From: Mrakia gelida
Lineage: Eukaryota; Basidiomycota; Tremellomycetes; Cystofilobasidiales; Mrakiaceae
Reading direction: 5' to 3'
NCBI GenBank assembly: GCA_024345305.1
Contig: BRON01000005.1
Span: 1,922,001 to 1,986,000, forward strand
Length of the DNA: 64,000 nucleotides
The notes under the pieces were generated by a model. It saw only the letters and a program-made list of their open reading frames with translations. It was not told the origin of the DNA and made no database searches. A program made the position numbers and the translations under genes. Shown piece after piece: positions 33,749 through 46,605 of this stretch; position 1 is the stretch's first letter; each line of letters begins with the position of its first letter.

Positions 33749-33928
33749 GTCGAGATAGAGAAGAAGGCGAGGAAGGCTCTGCTTTTCGATCGTGATGGGT
33801 GGCAGAAAGGGAGGGAGGAGGGAGAGGAAAGTGCTCGAGCTCACTTTTGGTTTCGAGTTCGACGACTCGTCCAGCTCTCAACTCCATCTCCCTCCTTCAC
33901 TTTCTTCGGTCAAACAACACAGCGGACG
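33749..33928. promoter_or_regulatory. bidirectional promoter (F-box-like / importin-13-like)
   Basis: 180 bp between divergent starts. No recognisable box; C/T-rich toward the plus-strand start codon. Confidence 0.4.
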
Positions 33929-36900
33929 ATGGCAGCCTCCATATCTCAAGCGGATATCGACCAGGTCATAAACGTGAGTGAATAGAGCAGAAGGGACGCG
34001 AGGGAGAGGCGACGAGCTTGAGCTTCCTCATCGGGCGAGTTTGTTGAGCTTCGTCAAGAACGCTGCTGGACGAGTAGCTCGACGGAGATTTTTCCATCAT
34101 CGGTTCCTCGAGCTCACGTTGCAGCTCAACAATGCTTGGGAAGTCCTCTGTCCTCAGATCACATCCTGCCAGAGGTCTTCTCGACGGACGATGTCCGGTG
34201 TTCTCCTTCCTCCCTTCTTCCTTCACCCCCTGCTCGATGTTGATTCGAGCTCAACCGAGATCCACCATCCCTCTCTCGTCCATCCACGCCAGCCTCATAG
34301 AGAAAATGATCAACTCTATCCACCTCTTCGATGCCACGTACTGATCTTGCACTCCTTTTGCTCTTTCTCGCATCAGATCATCCAACACCTTTACTCTCCG
34401 ACCTCGAACGCTCAGCCTCACGAACAGCAGGAGGTTCAGCGACAGCTCGTCGAGGCTCAGAAATCGGACGCGTCGTGGGGTCTGATAGGTCCTCTGCTTG
34501 GTCATCCTGTGAGTATGGCTCCTGAAGGTAGTTGGGTCGGTGTTGAGCTCGTTGGGAAAGAGGGAGGGTCGATTCGCTATCGGCTGGGCTGAGCTTCGCG
34601 AGCTCGAGACTGAGAGACGGATGTTCTGAGTATCAGAGCGAGGCTTGCGTTTATCGCCAACAGCTCGAGCGGTCCACCCTCTTACAAGAATCTGATGGAA
34701 AAGCTTGGCGGGCTGCCGGGAGGAAACCCAAAGCTGACTTCGTCTCGCTCTTGCGTTCGTCAGGATCGCAATGTTCGTTTCTTTGGAGCCCATACGGCTT
34801 CGGTCAAGATCACACGAGACTGGTGAGCATAGACTAAATTCCTTCAGATCCCTCGAAATCCAGAGCTGACCGTTGTTTCTCTCGCCTCGTAGGGACACCC
34901 TTCCCGAAGAGCAGCGAGGAGCTCTCCTCAACTCGATGCTCGAATGGACTGGTCAAACCGCTTCCCTCGGTCAGGAGAACGCTGTTGTGCTCCGAAAACT
35001 CTTTGTAGCAGTACGTCCCGACATCTTCTACGTGGCGAGAGCTAAGCTGAACCTCTTCTACTCCTTCATTAGCTCTCCTCGCTCATCATTCGCCTGTCTC
35101 CGAACGACTTCCCTCACCCACTCCTCACTCTCCTCACCCTCCTCACCCCGGCGCCCTCCTCGACATCACCTCCGAGTCTCGCTCTTCCTCTCGAATTCTT
35201 CCAGATCATCATTGAGGAGGTCTCGCGGACAGGTCTCATCGGGACGAGGAAGATCGAGATTCACGACGTGCTGGAGGAAGGATCGGAGGTCGCTGTTGGC
35301 AACTGCCTTGGAGTTTTGAGGAGATGGCTGGAAGACGGAGGCGGAGACAAGAGCCGTCAGAGGGAGGAGGAGCTCACGGCTGCAACTTCGTGTCTGGAAG
35401 TCTGGATTGGTTGGGGTCTGAGCGGAGAGTGAGTTCGAACTCGCCTTTTCTCGACGCGTCGTTTCACCGCTCACCATTTCCTTTCTTCTTTTCAGACTCC
35501 TGCATCACTCTCTTCCTCTACTCATCGCCCTCCTCTCGCATCCTGACTCCTTCATCCAAGCCTCGGACTGCCTTCAACAAATTCTGCTGGACTCGGTTCT
35601 CAAGGACGGTCGAGGATCGAAAGTGCTCACCGAACCCATCCTCGCCTGGCTCCCTTCCGTTGCTGGTCCTATATCCGACCCTTGCTTCAGCAGTGAGTGC
35701 TTCATCTTTCCTTGATGCCTTTGACGAATCGCTGACATCCTTCTCGCTCCCTTCCCAGCTGGAGACGTCGACGAGCCCGCTCAATCCCTCTGCAAGCTCC
35801 TCGTCGCCCTCGGAGAGCACTCCGCCGACTACCTCGCCCTCCATCTCGCTCTTCCCCAAGTGCAAACCTTCTTCACCCTCATGCTCGGCTTCTCCTCACT
35901 CCCTGGATACTACGGTCTCGACGAGGACGTGTCCGAGGTTCGTTTCTTCGCGTTCGAGCTGTTCTCTCTCGTCCCCTCAAACTGACCCCTCTCTTCTTCT
36001 CTTCGTTCCTCTCAGATGACTCTCGGATTCTGGTCGCTCTTCCAAGAAGCTCTCACCGCCTCCCCTCACATCGAGACCGCCGACGCGCCGGTCCCAGGGA
36101 ACGAATGGGTTATCGCCCTTCAGATCTTCGGCCAGCTCCTTCGACGGATGCGAGGGAAGTGCGTTCTTCCTCGAGACGGAGGAGGATGGATGAAGGATCA
36201 GATCGATAAGTTCAGGGTGTATCGAAACGACGTTGGGGATACTTTGGTGACGACGTGAGTAGCACGACTTTCCCTCCTCGAGACGCGTCGTGCTTCTTGT
36301 TCGATCTGACGAAACTCGCCCTCCTCTCCTTCCTCCAGCTACTACGTTCTGAGAGCGGAAATGCTCTCCTTCCTCATCAACTCGCTCGCTTCGGACCTCT
36401 CGTTACCAGAGCCCCCGTGGGAGGAGATCGAGGCGTCTCTCCATTGTCTGCGAGCCGCTCAGGAAGCCGTACCAGAGGACGAGAACACCTTCCTCCCTCG
36501 GTTCTTCTCGCCAGAAATCCTCGGTCGACTTCCAACAACTGGGGATAGTCGGACTCGAGCTACTACGCTCGCTCTTCTCGGTAAGTCCTCGCTCCAAAAG
36601 CCTCACTTCCGTCTCAAAGCTGACCTTCTCTCCTTCTCCTCTTCTCAGGCGACTACTCTTCCTGGTTCCACGCTCATCCCACCCACGTCATTTCCGCCAT
36701 CTCCTACATCGTCCCCGCTCTCGAGGTCCCTTCGTTATGCACCTCGGCGGCTCAAGCTCTCAAGACGCTTTGCGATCTGTGTCGAACGAGTCTGACGGGT
36801 CACATCGGCGAGTTCGGAAGTCTTTACGGGACCGTTGAGGATCGGATTGATGTGAGTCGACAACTTCTACCCTCAAATCGACCTTCAGCCGCTAATTTGA

Positions 36901-38944
36901 CTTGGTTTGCTTTCCTGTAGCCCGAGGAAAAGGCGAAGGTCCTCGAGGCAATCACGTCTGTCGTTCAAGCTCTCCCACCGATGGACGCTGTCGAGCCTGT
37001 AAAGGTGAGCTCTCTATTTTCCGGAGCCACTATGATCTCTCTCTACTGAGCTTTTCTTCGGGTTTCTTTCGCAGTCCATCGTCGATCCCATCGTCAACAA
37101 ACTCCTTCACGCTCTTTCCCTCTCGAATCAAGTTCGTCTCCATCGTTCTTCCTCTCGCAATTGAGTCTACATCCTGACATTCCACCTCTCTCTCGCCTCC
37201 TCTCCAGCTCCCCGCCGAAGCCAAAGCTCTCTCAATACAACAAGTCATCTCCCTCACCGCCGTCGCGAAGGGACTCACTCCTCTCGACGATTTCGACCTC
37301 GAACCTGAAGCGGAGGAGCAGATGTTCCGAGGAGACGCTGAGAAAGCCAGAGCCGACCCGAGACTCGTCGAACTCAGGACACGGATGCTCGAGGGTATCG
37401 CTCGAATGGTCGAGCTCTGGAGTACAGATGGGGAAGTAGCGGATGTGAGTTGACGCGTCGTTCCCTCGTCTCCTTTTGCGTTCGCTGACTTATCCCTCTT
37501 CCCACTCGCAGGAAATCTCTCGCCTCCTCAAATCCATGACCACCTCCACCACTTCCCCAACCCTCCTCTCCCTTGACTCGGAACCTCTTATCCGTCTCGT
37601 CGCCTCAGCAGCAGAACGAAACCTCAACGGAGTTTGGCTCTCGCTCGCCGAGATCCTCGTCGGTCGACTCGCTCCTCCGCCTGGCTTCGGGATCTCGAAC
37701 GATGCGGGGAGTCAGAAGGCTCAGAGGCTGGTCAGGGAGGTTGCTGGGAGTATGATCTGGGCTGGAGCGAGTGTGCTGAGTGCGGGACCCGAAGTGATGA
37801 CAAGCGTGAGCTTTCGACGCGTCTCTTTCACGGTATCGTTCGATGTGCCGTTGCTCATCGTTGTTTATGTCCTCCATCTTGGCTGCGATAGCATCCCGAC
37901 GTGGTCGAGGGTCTCTTCAAGTTCGCTGGTACCGTGAGTCAATCCCTCTTCTTTTCCTTTCGCTCGAACGCGAACTGATGGGTCGTCTCTTTATCCCAGG
38001 TCGCCGCTCGTTTCCCCGTCTCCCTTCTCGCTCCACCCACCGACGTCCTCAACGCGATGATGCAGCTCTCCATCGTCGGTCTCGGTCTTCAAGAACGGTA
38101 CTCCATCCAAGCTGTCACTGGTTTCCTCGTTCGTCGCGTCTCTCATCCCTCTCCCTTCCGTCCCGCGCTTCAGTTCCCTCGCTGATACCCCTCTCTTGTT
38201 CTTACCCCCTCTTATTCTTCGCCGCCCTCACTCAAACCACGAACACCCACCCAGACAACAACCATCTCCCGCTCCCGCTCCCCTCAAGACCTCCTCGACT
38301 CCTTCAACATCGTCCTCCGAGCTCACGGCTACTCCATCCTTCAAGCCATCCTCTTCGGAGCAGGAGGTCACTGCCCCAGGAGTGTGATACCTCATCTGTC
38401 GGAACTGCTGGCGTCGTTGGTGGCGAGACTGCCGGAACAGTGCTCGGGGTGGTTGACGGCGATTTTGAGTGTGGTGAGTCGTCGAATTGGCCGTTCTCAG
38501 ACGTGTTCTCGTTTCGAGCGATGGACTAACTTGAACTTGGGTTCGCAGGAGGGTTTCCCTGATCCGAGAGCTACGGTGAAGGCGAAGGAGAAGCTGAAGA
38601 ATGCAATCTTCAAGTGAGCAGTTGTCTCTCTCGCTCTTTCTGCTTCGGTTCGAGATCGATGCTGACCTTTCGCTTCGCGTCGCTTTCCAGGGGACGGACG
38701 ACGAGGAAGGTTCGTCACATCCATTTCATCATCCTTCGCTGATCCTTCTCCAGCTGACGCTTCTCCTCTTTGTTTCCAGGTTCGAGAAGCTCTCAACGAG
38801 TTCGCGTTGGTCTGTAAGTCTCGACGCGTCTCCCTTTCCCTTTCTCGCGAGAAGAGCTCGACCTGACGCCTCCTCCTTCTCGGCTCTATCTTCTCAGCTC
38901 GAGGGCTGGAAGGCTCAGCCTACGCCGCTTCTGCTCCCATCTAG
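33929..38944 (+). CDS. IPO13: importin-13/Kap122-like karyopherin (998 aa)
   Basis: Twenty-one exons: 33929..33973, 34377..34508, 34764..34822, 34893..35010, 35073..35428, 35496..35692, 35759..35937, 36016..36254, 36339..36580, 36649..36851, 36921..37004, 37075..37131, 37208..37444, 37512..37805, 37892..37933, 38000..38128, 38255..38473, 38549..38613, 38691..38709, 38780..38813, 38898..38944, all in phase. The N-terminal block WGLIGPLL...VRFFGAHTASVKI matches the importin-13 pattern (FFGAxxLxxKI), followed by HEAT-type helices to the end; length is close to human IPO13 (963 aa). The family imports Ubc9, MAGO-Y14 and others, and exports eIF1A. Introns 1 and 2 (403 and 255 nt) are several times longer than the rest and contain no conserved exon I can find. 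Confidence 0.83.
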
Positions 38945-39301
38945 GAAATGGGTTCTTCTATCGAGTTCGGGTGAGCTTTCATCTCTCGTCCTCTCTCGCC
39001 CTCGAGCCTCGTCTTCCCCCCGTTCGCGTCGAACTGACTCTCCCCTCCTTCCCCCTTCCTTCCATCTCGCAGTGCTGGTCGTCGCTCGTTGCTCCTTGGA
39101 GGGGATAGGGTTTCCAGAGGGGCTGTCGTTAATTTCGATTTGGAAGAAGAGGGTGGGGGACGAGGAAGGAGCTGAAACGCGAGCGAGCCGTCTCCCCTTC
39201 GCTTCCTCTTCCCCATTTTATTCTACATACCCTTTTACCTCCTCTCTTACAACCATCTCCCCTCCCTGAACGGAGAGCCTCCAACACGTCGTTGCGACGA
39301 A
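38945..39301. promoter_or_regulatory. spacer and promoter of the RGD1-like gene
   Basis: 357 bp between co-oriented genes. Splice-like signals about 38970-39072 (GTGAGC ... CTGAC ... CGCAG) suggest a 3'UTR intron of the karyopherin transcript. No exon with coding character. Confidence 0.4.
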
Positions 39302-42300
39302 ATGAGCATTCGGTCCTTCTCCTCTTCCTCTTCTTCTTCTCAGCGACCCTTCTCGCCTTCGAATCCAGCTCCTCGCGGGCTCCTCTTCAACTCGCCTCAA
39401 CCTCCCCCACCCCGTCCTCCACCTACGACGACTTCCCTACCACCTACACCCCGCTCTTCACTCCTCTCTCGCCTCACTCCAAGTACAGCAACAACAACCA
39501 CAGTCGCCCATCTCTCCCGAATCGCGCTCAATCTCTTTCGAGTCAGCCAACGAAGCTAAGGAAGAAGTCGAGCACTCGAAGCGTCGCTTCTACCGTCATG
39601 TCTACGAGTTCAGCACCTCAGCAGCAGCAAGGGGAGGACGGGAGATACTTTGGAGAGAGGGCTGAGAGATACTGTGAGTGTTTCGATAGAAGGCGAGAGA
39701 GAAGGGATGGGGTGACAGAGGGGCAAGGGAGAGGAGGGAAGGGACAGGGAGGAGGTCGAAGCTGACCTCTTCCTCGGGAGGGGGCTCGTCGCTCGCTCAA
39801 GGCGATATAGAGCTCGTACGAGCTCATCATGCCATCGCTAGGGCTGTAGAGACGAGCTGTCTGTACCAGCAGCAGTCCTGAACTCTGAGCTCGAAGGGGG
39901 GAGGACGTCGTCCGTCTCCTCGCTCTTCGTCGTGTCGTACCCGCCGATCCCTCTGTCTCCCTCCTCGCTATTCCCATCTCTTCTCTTCCAGCTCAGCACC
40001 ATCACCTCAGCTGACCATCTATACCGCTCGTTTCCTTCCTTTCTTCGCATCAGCTCTCGACTCCCCCTCGAACCTCAACCCCAACTCCAACCCGACCCAT
40101 CCCTCCTCCATCTCCTCCAACCCACCTTCCTTCTCCTCCCAATCCTCCTCTTCCCACTCCCACTCAGCTTCCCAAACCTCCCAAAGATCAAAAACTTCCA
40201 ACTCAACAGTCACAGCCGCTCCATCCATGGAACCCTCTACTTCCTCTTCAACCAGCTCATCCAACATCCCCTCCACAAGCATCACCCCTTCCTCCCCTCA
40301 TCCTCAACGACCAACCATGAGCGTCCTCCCCTCCGGCTCCTCGGCGTCAGGCTCGAGACCTAGCATGGATGGAGGAGCGAGTGGGAGACAGGCGAGCTCG
40401 AATGGGTCGTTTTCGAACCCCAGCAACGGAGGAGGAGGGGGAACGGGGTGGGGAGGGAGTCGACAGAACTCGGAAACGGGAGGGTTGATCATTGGTGCGC
40501 CTGTGCCTATAGAAGGAGGGATGCCCGGAGGAGTCAGCATGGGGGGGATGGGGATGGAAGCTGCTTCCATGTCGAGTGGGGGTGGAATGCCCTTGCAGTT
40601 CGATGAGGGCGTGTTGAGGCAGTTGTGTGATTTGGATGTGAGTTGAGCTCGAGCGTTCCTTCGTTTCGTACCTTTCCTCTCTTTTGCGCTCAACTGAAAC
40701 AAACCCCCTTCGTTCACAGTGCGCCCTACCACTCCTGACGGATCGGATCAAGCAGTCTTTGGCTTCTTGTCGGGTGAGTGGCTCTCGAATTCTGAAGAGG
40801 GGAAAGGGGGGAGGGAAGGAGAGGGAGAGCCAGAGCTGACCTGAGTTGAGCTTTGGTTCGTAGCAAGTCGCCCTGTTCTTCAAATCTCGAGCTCGAGTGG
40901 AGGAGTCGTACGCGAGGTCGTTAGGAGAGATGGGGAGGGACTTGATGGATAATTATAGTAAAGGGGATGGGAAGGCTGGGTCAGTTTGAGCGGGCGAGGT
41001 CGCGTCGGACGAGAACGACGACCCGTCGTCCTTGGGTTGGACGAGCCCAGAGAGCTAACGCGTTTTTCGTCTCGTTCGACATCGTCCGTTCACCAGCTCC
41101 TTCCTCAAAGCCTACCAAGACACGCTTCGGATCCACGACTCGCTCGCTCAGCAGAGGTTGAAGTTTGCTCAGAGGTTGAACGAGATGGGAGAGGAGTTGA
41201 GTCATTTGGCGAAGGAGATGGAGAAGACTAGGAAGCAGGTGAGTTGGCTTGGGTTGAATGGGCGGGTGGGTGGGAGGTGGATAGATGGGTGGGTGAGGTG
41301 GGGTGCGTCGAGAAGGAGAAGTGTTGTGGAGGAGGGAAGACGCGAAAGCTGATCCTTTTTGGCGTTTTGGTTCGGGTTGTGGGATCGTGTAGCACAAGGA
41401 CACTGGTACACGCTTCGAGAGGAACCTGCAGGATGCGGATTTGACGATGGAGAAGGTTCGTTCTTTCGTTTCCATTCCATCTCGTCTCGTCTCGTCTTGT
41501 CCCCTCCTCTTCCCTCACCCAACCTGACCTCGCCTCCTCATCCCCCCTCCCCCCCCCCCCCCCCCCTCCTTCTCTCTCCTACTCCCCTTTATATTCCCTC
41601 CCCTTTCCTCACCCCTCCTCCGTCGCCAGGCCAAAGCCCGTTTCGACACCACCGTCGAAGAGCTCGAACGGATCCTGATCCTCAAGGAAGGAGGGAACCT
41701 CAAGGACGCTGGGATGCACAACTCGCCTGGAGGACACGGACCTGGTGGATTGGAGGGCAACAGGAAGAAGTTGGGGAAGGCGATCGGGAAGGGAGCTGGG
41801 TTGTTCAAGGGGAAGAATCCTGCTCAGGTGAGTGCGAAATGAACGAACGGATGGCGCGTCGAGAAGGAGGAAGGGGGGGCTGGTGGGTGGGTGGGGCAGA
41901 GGGGGCAGGGAGAGACGCGTCAAGGGACGAGGTCGAGAAGGTGAAAAGCGAAGAGCTGACTTCGGGTTGTTGCGGTCGTGCGGTCACAGATGCAAAAACA
42001 AGAAGACGACGTTCGTCAACGGATGTCTCACGCTTCGGACGCGTTCAGACGAGCGGTCCTCGATGCTCAGAGCGTGAGGCAGGAGTACTTCAACTCTCAG
42101 CTGCCGAAGATCTTGAGGGTGAGTGCACTCGACCAACTTCTACATTCTAAAGGAAAGGATCTAGCTCGACTCGGACGAGAAGTACTGACCTTCATCTCTC
42201 GTCGCGTCGAAACCCAACCCCTCAGCTCCTCAAACAATGCGCCGACGAAGTCGATCTCGGAACTCAGTACCACCTCTCGAGATATGCCTACCTCTTCGAG

Positions 42301-43836
42301 ACGATGGTGCTGCAGGAGGGAACGACGCTGACGCCTGTGGATGGACTGGATGGTGAGCGTCGTCTTCCTTTCCTTCGAGCTCGCGAAACTTCGAGAGACG
42401 CGAGCTGACTTTCCTCGACTTCTCGTTTTCTCTTCGTTTCGTTCCAGCCACGACCTTGGGACTCAAAGCCGTCGCTGAGACGATCGACAACCGAACCGAC
42501 TTCAAGCTCTACATGCAGAACTTCATCGTTGCTCGAGGGAACGTTCCGAGAGGTCCGAGGAGAGAAGGGTTGTACGAGGAGGGTTATGTGAGTTTCGAAC
42601 CCGCTTATCCACCCTCCCTTCTCTTTTCTCCTTCTCCCTCCCCTCCGTCGCGTCGAGCCTTGCTCTCTTCGGCGTCGCTGACTCTCGTTCCTTCGTCCCT
42701 TCGTCTCTCGCAGCTCCCACCCCTCCCACCACACGTCCTCCACTCCTCTCAAACCCACAACGGAGCAGCCGAGGACCCGTCTCGGAGTCTCAAGGCCACG
42801 TTCGGAGTGGATCTGACGGATGCGATGATGAGGGATGGGGATGAGGTGCCGAAGATCTTGGAGATTTGTACGGAGGCGATTGAGAGGAAGGGTGAGTCGC
42901 GTTTTCGTTGCTCTCGACCTCGTTGCGAGAATGAACGCTGAAGAAGTTTTGATTGTTCGACGGGGCAGGTCTGACGACGATGGGGATCTATCGACTATCT
43001 GGGACGACGTCGGCTGTTCAGAAGCTCAAGGCTGCGTTCGATCAGGGTGAGTCGCGTCGCGTCTTCTCTTCGTTCCTCTTCTCGTCTCTTTTCGAGCTCG
43101 GCGAGCTGACTTCTCTCTTCTTTTCCTTTTCCCTTCGATTCAACAGACGTCGAATCCGTAGACCTCGACGAGGACGCCTGGGCAGACATCAACGTCGTTT
43201 CGTCCACCCTCAAACTTTGGTTCCGAGAACTCCCCGATCCTCTCTTCACCTACGCTCTGTATCCTCAGTTCATGGAGGCTGCTCGTGAGTTTCCCACCCC
43301 TTTTCGTCTCACTTCGAACGAGATTTCGAAGAACGAGAAACGAAGAACGAGAACGCTGACCTCTTTGTTTTCGCTTTCCTTTCGCTCGGAAGGGACGGAC
43401 AACGACCGACTTCGTCACATTCGTCTGCACGAACAGGTCAACGAGTTACCGGACGCCAACTATGCTGCGCTCAAGTACTTCATGTCCCATCTTCACAAGT
43501 GAGTGCAATATCGACGAGGCGAGGCGAGAGAGCGAGCGATGAACGAGACGAAACGAGAACTGACGCGTCTTCCCTCCCTCCCTCTCCTCCCTCCCCTCCC
43601 CCCCACCCCTTCCTCCATCCCCACCCGCCCACCCCCAACCACCCACCAGGATCCGAGCCGAAGAGAAGACCAACCAAATGTCCGCCTCGAACCTCTCCAT
43701 CGTCTTCGGACCCACGCTCTTCCGTCAACCGCCAGAAGGAGGAGGAGGAGAAGGCATGACCATGGCCGACCTGATGAGCTTCCAGTGCAAAGCTGTCGAG
43801 ACGATCTTGTTGAAGTATGAGGATATCTTCATCTAG
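39302..43836 (+). CDS. RGD1: RGD1-like F-BAR and RhoGAP protein (843 aa)
   Basis: Exons 39302..39541, 39622..39673, 40054..40637, 40720..40773, 40864..40979, 41097..41238, 41393..41455, 41630..41827, 41990..42118, 42226..42352, 42448..42587, 42714..42891, 42969..43046, 43147..43284, 43393..43498, 43650..43836, in phase. Residues 1-280 are disordered Ser/Pro. An F-BAR domain follows ([13 protein letters not shown], then [19 protein letters not shown]; coiled-coil helices to about 520). RhoGAP lies at about 640-843 with FGVDLTD, the arginine-finger loop GIYRLSG (Arg about 683), [13 protein letters not shown] and [11 protein letters not shown]. Rgd1 proteins bind curved membrane and switch off Rho3/Rho4 in polar growth and cytokinesis. 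The first two exons and the 380-nt intron 2 rest on phase agreement only, and an internal start (for example 40227) is possible. Confidence 0.85.
41549..41566 (+). repeat. C18 homopolymer in an RGD1 intron
   Basis: An uninterrupted run of 18 C just upstream of the acceptor of the intron 41456..41629, acting as part of its pyrimidine tract. Likely length-polymorphic and sequencing-prone. Confidence 0.9.
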
Positions 43837-44484
43837 CTGTCCTTCTCCTTCTGCGTGCTCTGTTTTGGTCGATTGCTCTGCCCTGGATCTGTTTGCTTCC
43901 TCCCCTCGCTTTCTTCCTCTTCGTTCTCGTTTCGTGTTTCGTTTTCGTTTCCCGTTTTAACCTCCTTCGGTTTGATACCCCCGCCTCTCTCTCGTCTCTC
44001 GCTCTGCTTGCTATGTTCGCGCTTGGTTTGGATGGACCTCTCGCTGCATCGAGGGAGAAGAAGGAAAGACAGCGAACGAAACGAGACGCGTCGCAGCAAG
44101 AACGAAACGAGCTGCAGTTGTTCTTCTCTCATCGAAACGAGACCCTCACGTCGAGCGTACAGCATTTGAGAGCAGAGCCATTTCGTGACGTTCCTGAGTC
44201 GACGAAGAAAATCTTCCCTCTGTCCTCGTCCTCGCGAGATCCGCCCGAATCGGACCCTCAACCTGCCCTCCCCACCCCTGCCCTTCACCTCCTGCTCTGC
44301 TTCTCCCCTTCTTCACCCTGCTTTTCCACTCGGCGTCACTTCGCTTTTGCTATTCTCCGAGCTCCCGGCTTTGTGTGCAGCAGAAAAAGGCAAACGTCAC
44401 TGCCTCATCAGGGGAAAGGAAAGAACACGCTCCGCTCCCTCGGCTCCTTTCCCCTTCTCCTCCAACGCTCACTCGCCTTCTTGG
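43837..44484 (+). promoter_or_regulatory. spacer upstream of the membrane-protein gene
   Basis: 648 bp. C/T-rich on the plus strand from 44220 on, resembling the 5' leaders of other genes here. An open frame continues upstream of the chosen start, but without an ATG. One GACGCGTC at about 44085. Confidence 0.4.
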
Positions 44485-46605
44485 ATGCTGTTCTCGACCT
44501 CGACGTCGGTTTACTCTTACGTCCCCTCTTCACCTTATCACGACCCCCGAATGGATCCTATCGTCGCGAGACACTCGTCGGAGGTGAATGGAGGAGGGGG
44601 GAGAAAGGAGAACGAGGGTTACAGCATCGTGTGAGTCGACGAGGGTGGCCTTCCTTCGAGTGCTTTTGCTCGTTCTTCGGTCCATCCTGACTGTTTCGAC
44701 TCTATCTCTTCTCTCATCCTCTCAGTCAGGTACCTGGTCAGTCTCTCTGCCCAGAACTCATCAAAATATCGACTCATCGCGCGAGCTGACTCGTCCTCCT
44801 TCCGACTCTTCCAGATCAATCGACCTCGTCCGCTCCAGGCCACACTCCCCTCCTCCAAGATCAGTTCAAAGACAAACCCGAGCAGTCAACGACGACGAGA
44901 CAGAAGAAGAGTGATCATGTCCCTACGGTCTGGACTCCAGCAGCGAAGGTCAGTCAGCTCGAGCTTCTCCCGACTCATGCTCGTTCGTTCGTTCGAGCTC
45001 ACCGCTTCTTCCTCCTCCTCTTCGCATAGATCTTCATCTGGAGCATCTCCCTCTTCGCCTTCTCAACCGTCGCTCTTCTCATCGCTCTCGAGATCATCCA
45101 AGCTCAGCACTCAGAACTCGCACCGAACGTCATCCTACAACCTCTCACCATCGCGTCGGAGTGAGTTGTTTCGTCGACTTTCTTGGCCCTCCCCCTTCGT
45201 CCTTCTCACTCACTCATCCTTCTTCCTTTTCCTGCAAAGACTCTTCCTCCTCGGCTCAGCCTACATGGGAATCAAGTCCCAGAACATGGTGGAGATCATC
45301 GCGGTCGTCCTGTTCAACATCTACCTCGTCGTTTCCGGAATCATCGAGGCCTCCCAGAGGACGAGCGTGCTCAAAAACGAGAACCTGTACGGGGGGACTT
45401 CGACTGCGATTCTTGCTATCCTGTGGACGGTTCCGGCCATCGACATCGTGTTCCATGCGGGAGTGGACTGGTCCGCTTGGAAGCTGTACAAGGAGCTGGG
45501 ATGTGAGTCGACGCGCGCACGTCTCTCTTCGAACTCGTCTCGAGTCGAGCAAAGCTGACGGTTCTTGGTTGCTTGCTCGTTGGCTGCTTGCTTGCAGGGA
45601 TGGCGTACAAAAGGGTTTCGGCAGACCTCGCCAAACGTAAGTCGCGTCGTTTCGACCTCGAACGTCTTTCTTCGAGCTTCTGCTAATCCTCTTTTCGTTC
45701 CTCCGCCTCTTCCCGCACAGGACGACTCTACCAGCGATTCCTCATTTTCTCGTCACTTCTACTCGTGAGTCAGGCAAAGTGGGACCTTCGAAAGAACGAC
45801 TCGCTGACGGTTCGACTTCGACGCGTTCGGGGTTTGAAGTTCGCTACCTTCTTCGCCACCGCCCAAGCCTACGTCCTCGCAGCTACCAGAGGAAGAATCA
45901 CCATCACACAGCTCCACCAGAGTGCTACTGAATGGCTCGTCGGACACTCGGTCTTCTGGGTCACCTACCTCGTCGCGATGGCTCTCGCTTACTGGTCGTC
46001 GAGACGGGAGAAGGCTGTTGGGATGGCGATTTCGATCTTCCTCCAGGTGAGCAGCGGGAGTTTGAGTTCTTGAAAAGAAGCTACGACTGACAAAGCTTGT
46101 CTCTCGCGCTCGCAGCTCGCCCATCTCGGCTGGCAGATCCGCGTCGTCGTCGACTTCGGACAGCACCTTTGGGGCTGGTTCAATCTCCCCGGAGAAGCAG
46201 AGATGAGACTCTTCAAGGAATCTTTCAGTGAGAACCCTTGCTTTCTCTCGATTTTCTTGGCTTCGCTGACCTTGTTCTCGTCCTCGCAGTGCCTCACAAA
46301 ACGGTCAGCCTTCCTTTTCCTCGAACTCGACGACGCGTCGTCCCGTGCTGACCGTCGACTCCCGCGTGTCTCACAGCTCTTTCAAATCATCATCGCCCTT
46401 CTCGTCTTCCTCGCTACCCTCGTCTACTCGGCGTTGATCTGGTACGGATTCGGGAGAGGTCTGAAGGAGATCCGTGAGTTTACGACTCTCTCGTTCGCGA
46501 CTCTTCGTCCGTTCGACCGCTGACTCTCATCTCCGTTCGTTTTCTTCGGCAGACACAAGGCGACCCAACATCAGAGGGAACGACGTCGATCTATCGCTCG
46601 AGTAG
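44485..46605 (+). CDS. multipass membrane protein, UPF0658 (Golgi) family-like (416 aa)
   Basis: Exons 44485..44630, 44726..44736, 44815..44948, 45030..45160, 45240..45502, 45598..45636, 45721..45764, 45840..46046, 46116..46227, 46290..46303, 46377..46473, 46553..46605; two of them are 11 and 14 nt. About 90 soluble N-terminal residues, then hydrophobic spans: IFIWSISLFAFSTVALLIAL, MVEIIAVVLFNIYLVVSGII, AILAILWTVPAIDIVF, LIFSSLLL with FATFFATAQAYVLAA, SVFWVTYLVAMALAYW, and IIIALLVFLATLVYSALIWY, about seven in all. The motif RLYQRFLIFSSLL after a cytosolic helix resembles fungal UPF0658 Golgi proteins of unknown function. Start at MLFSTSTSVY is the first in-frame ATG; MDPIV at 44551 is an alternative. 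Topology is inferred. Confidence 0.72.
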
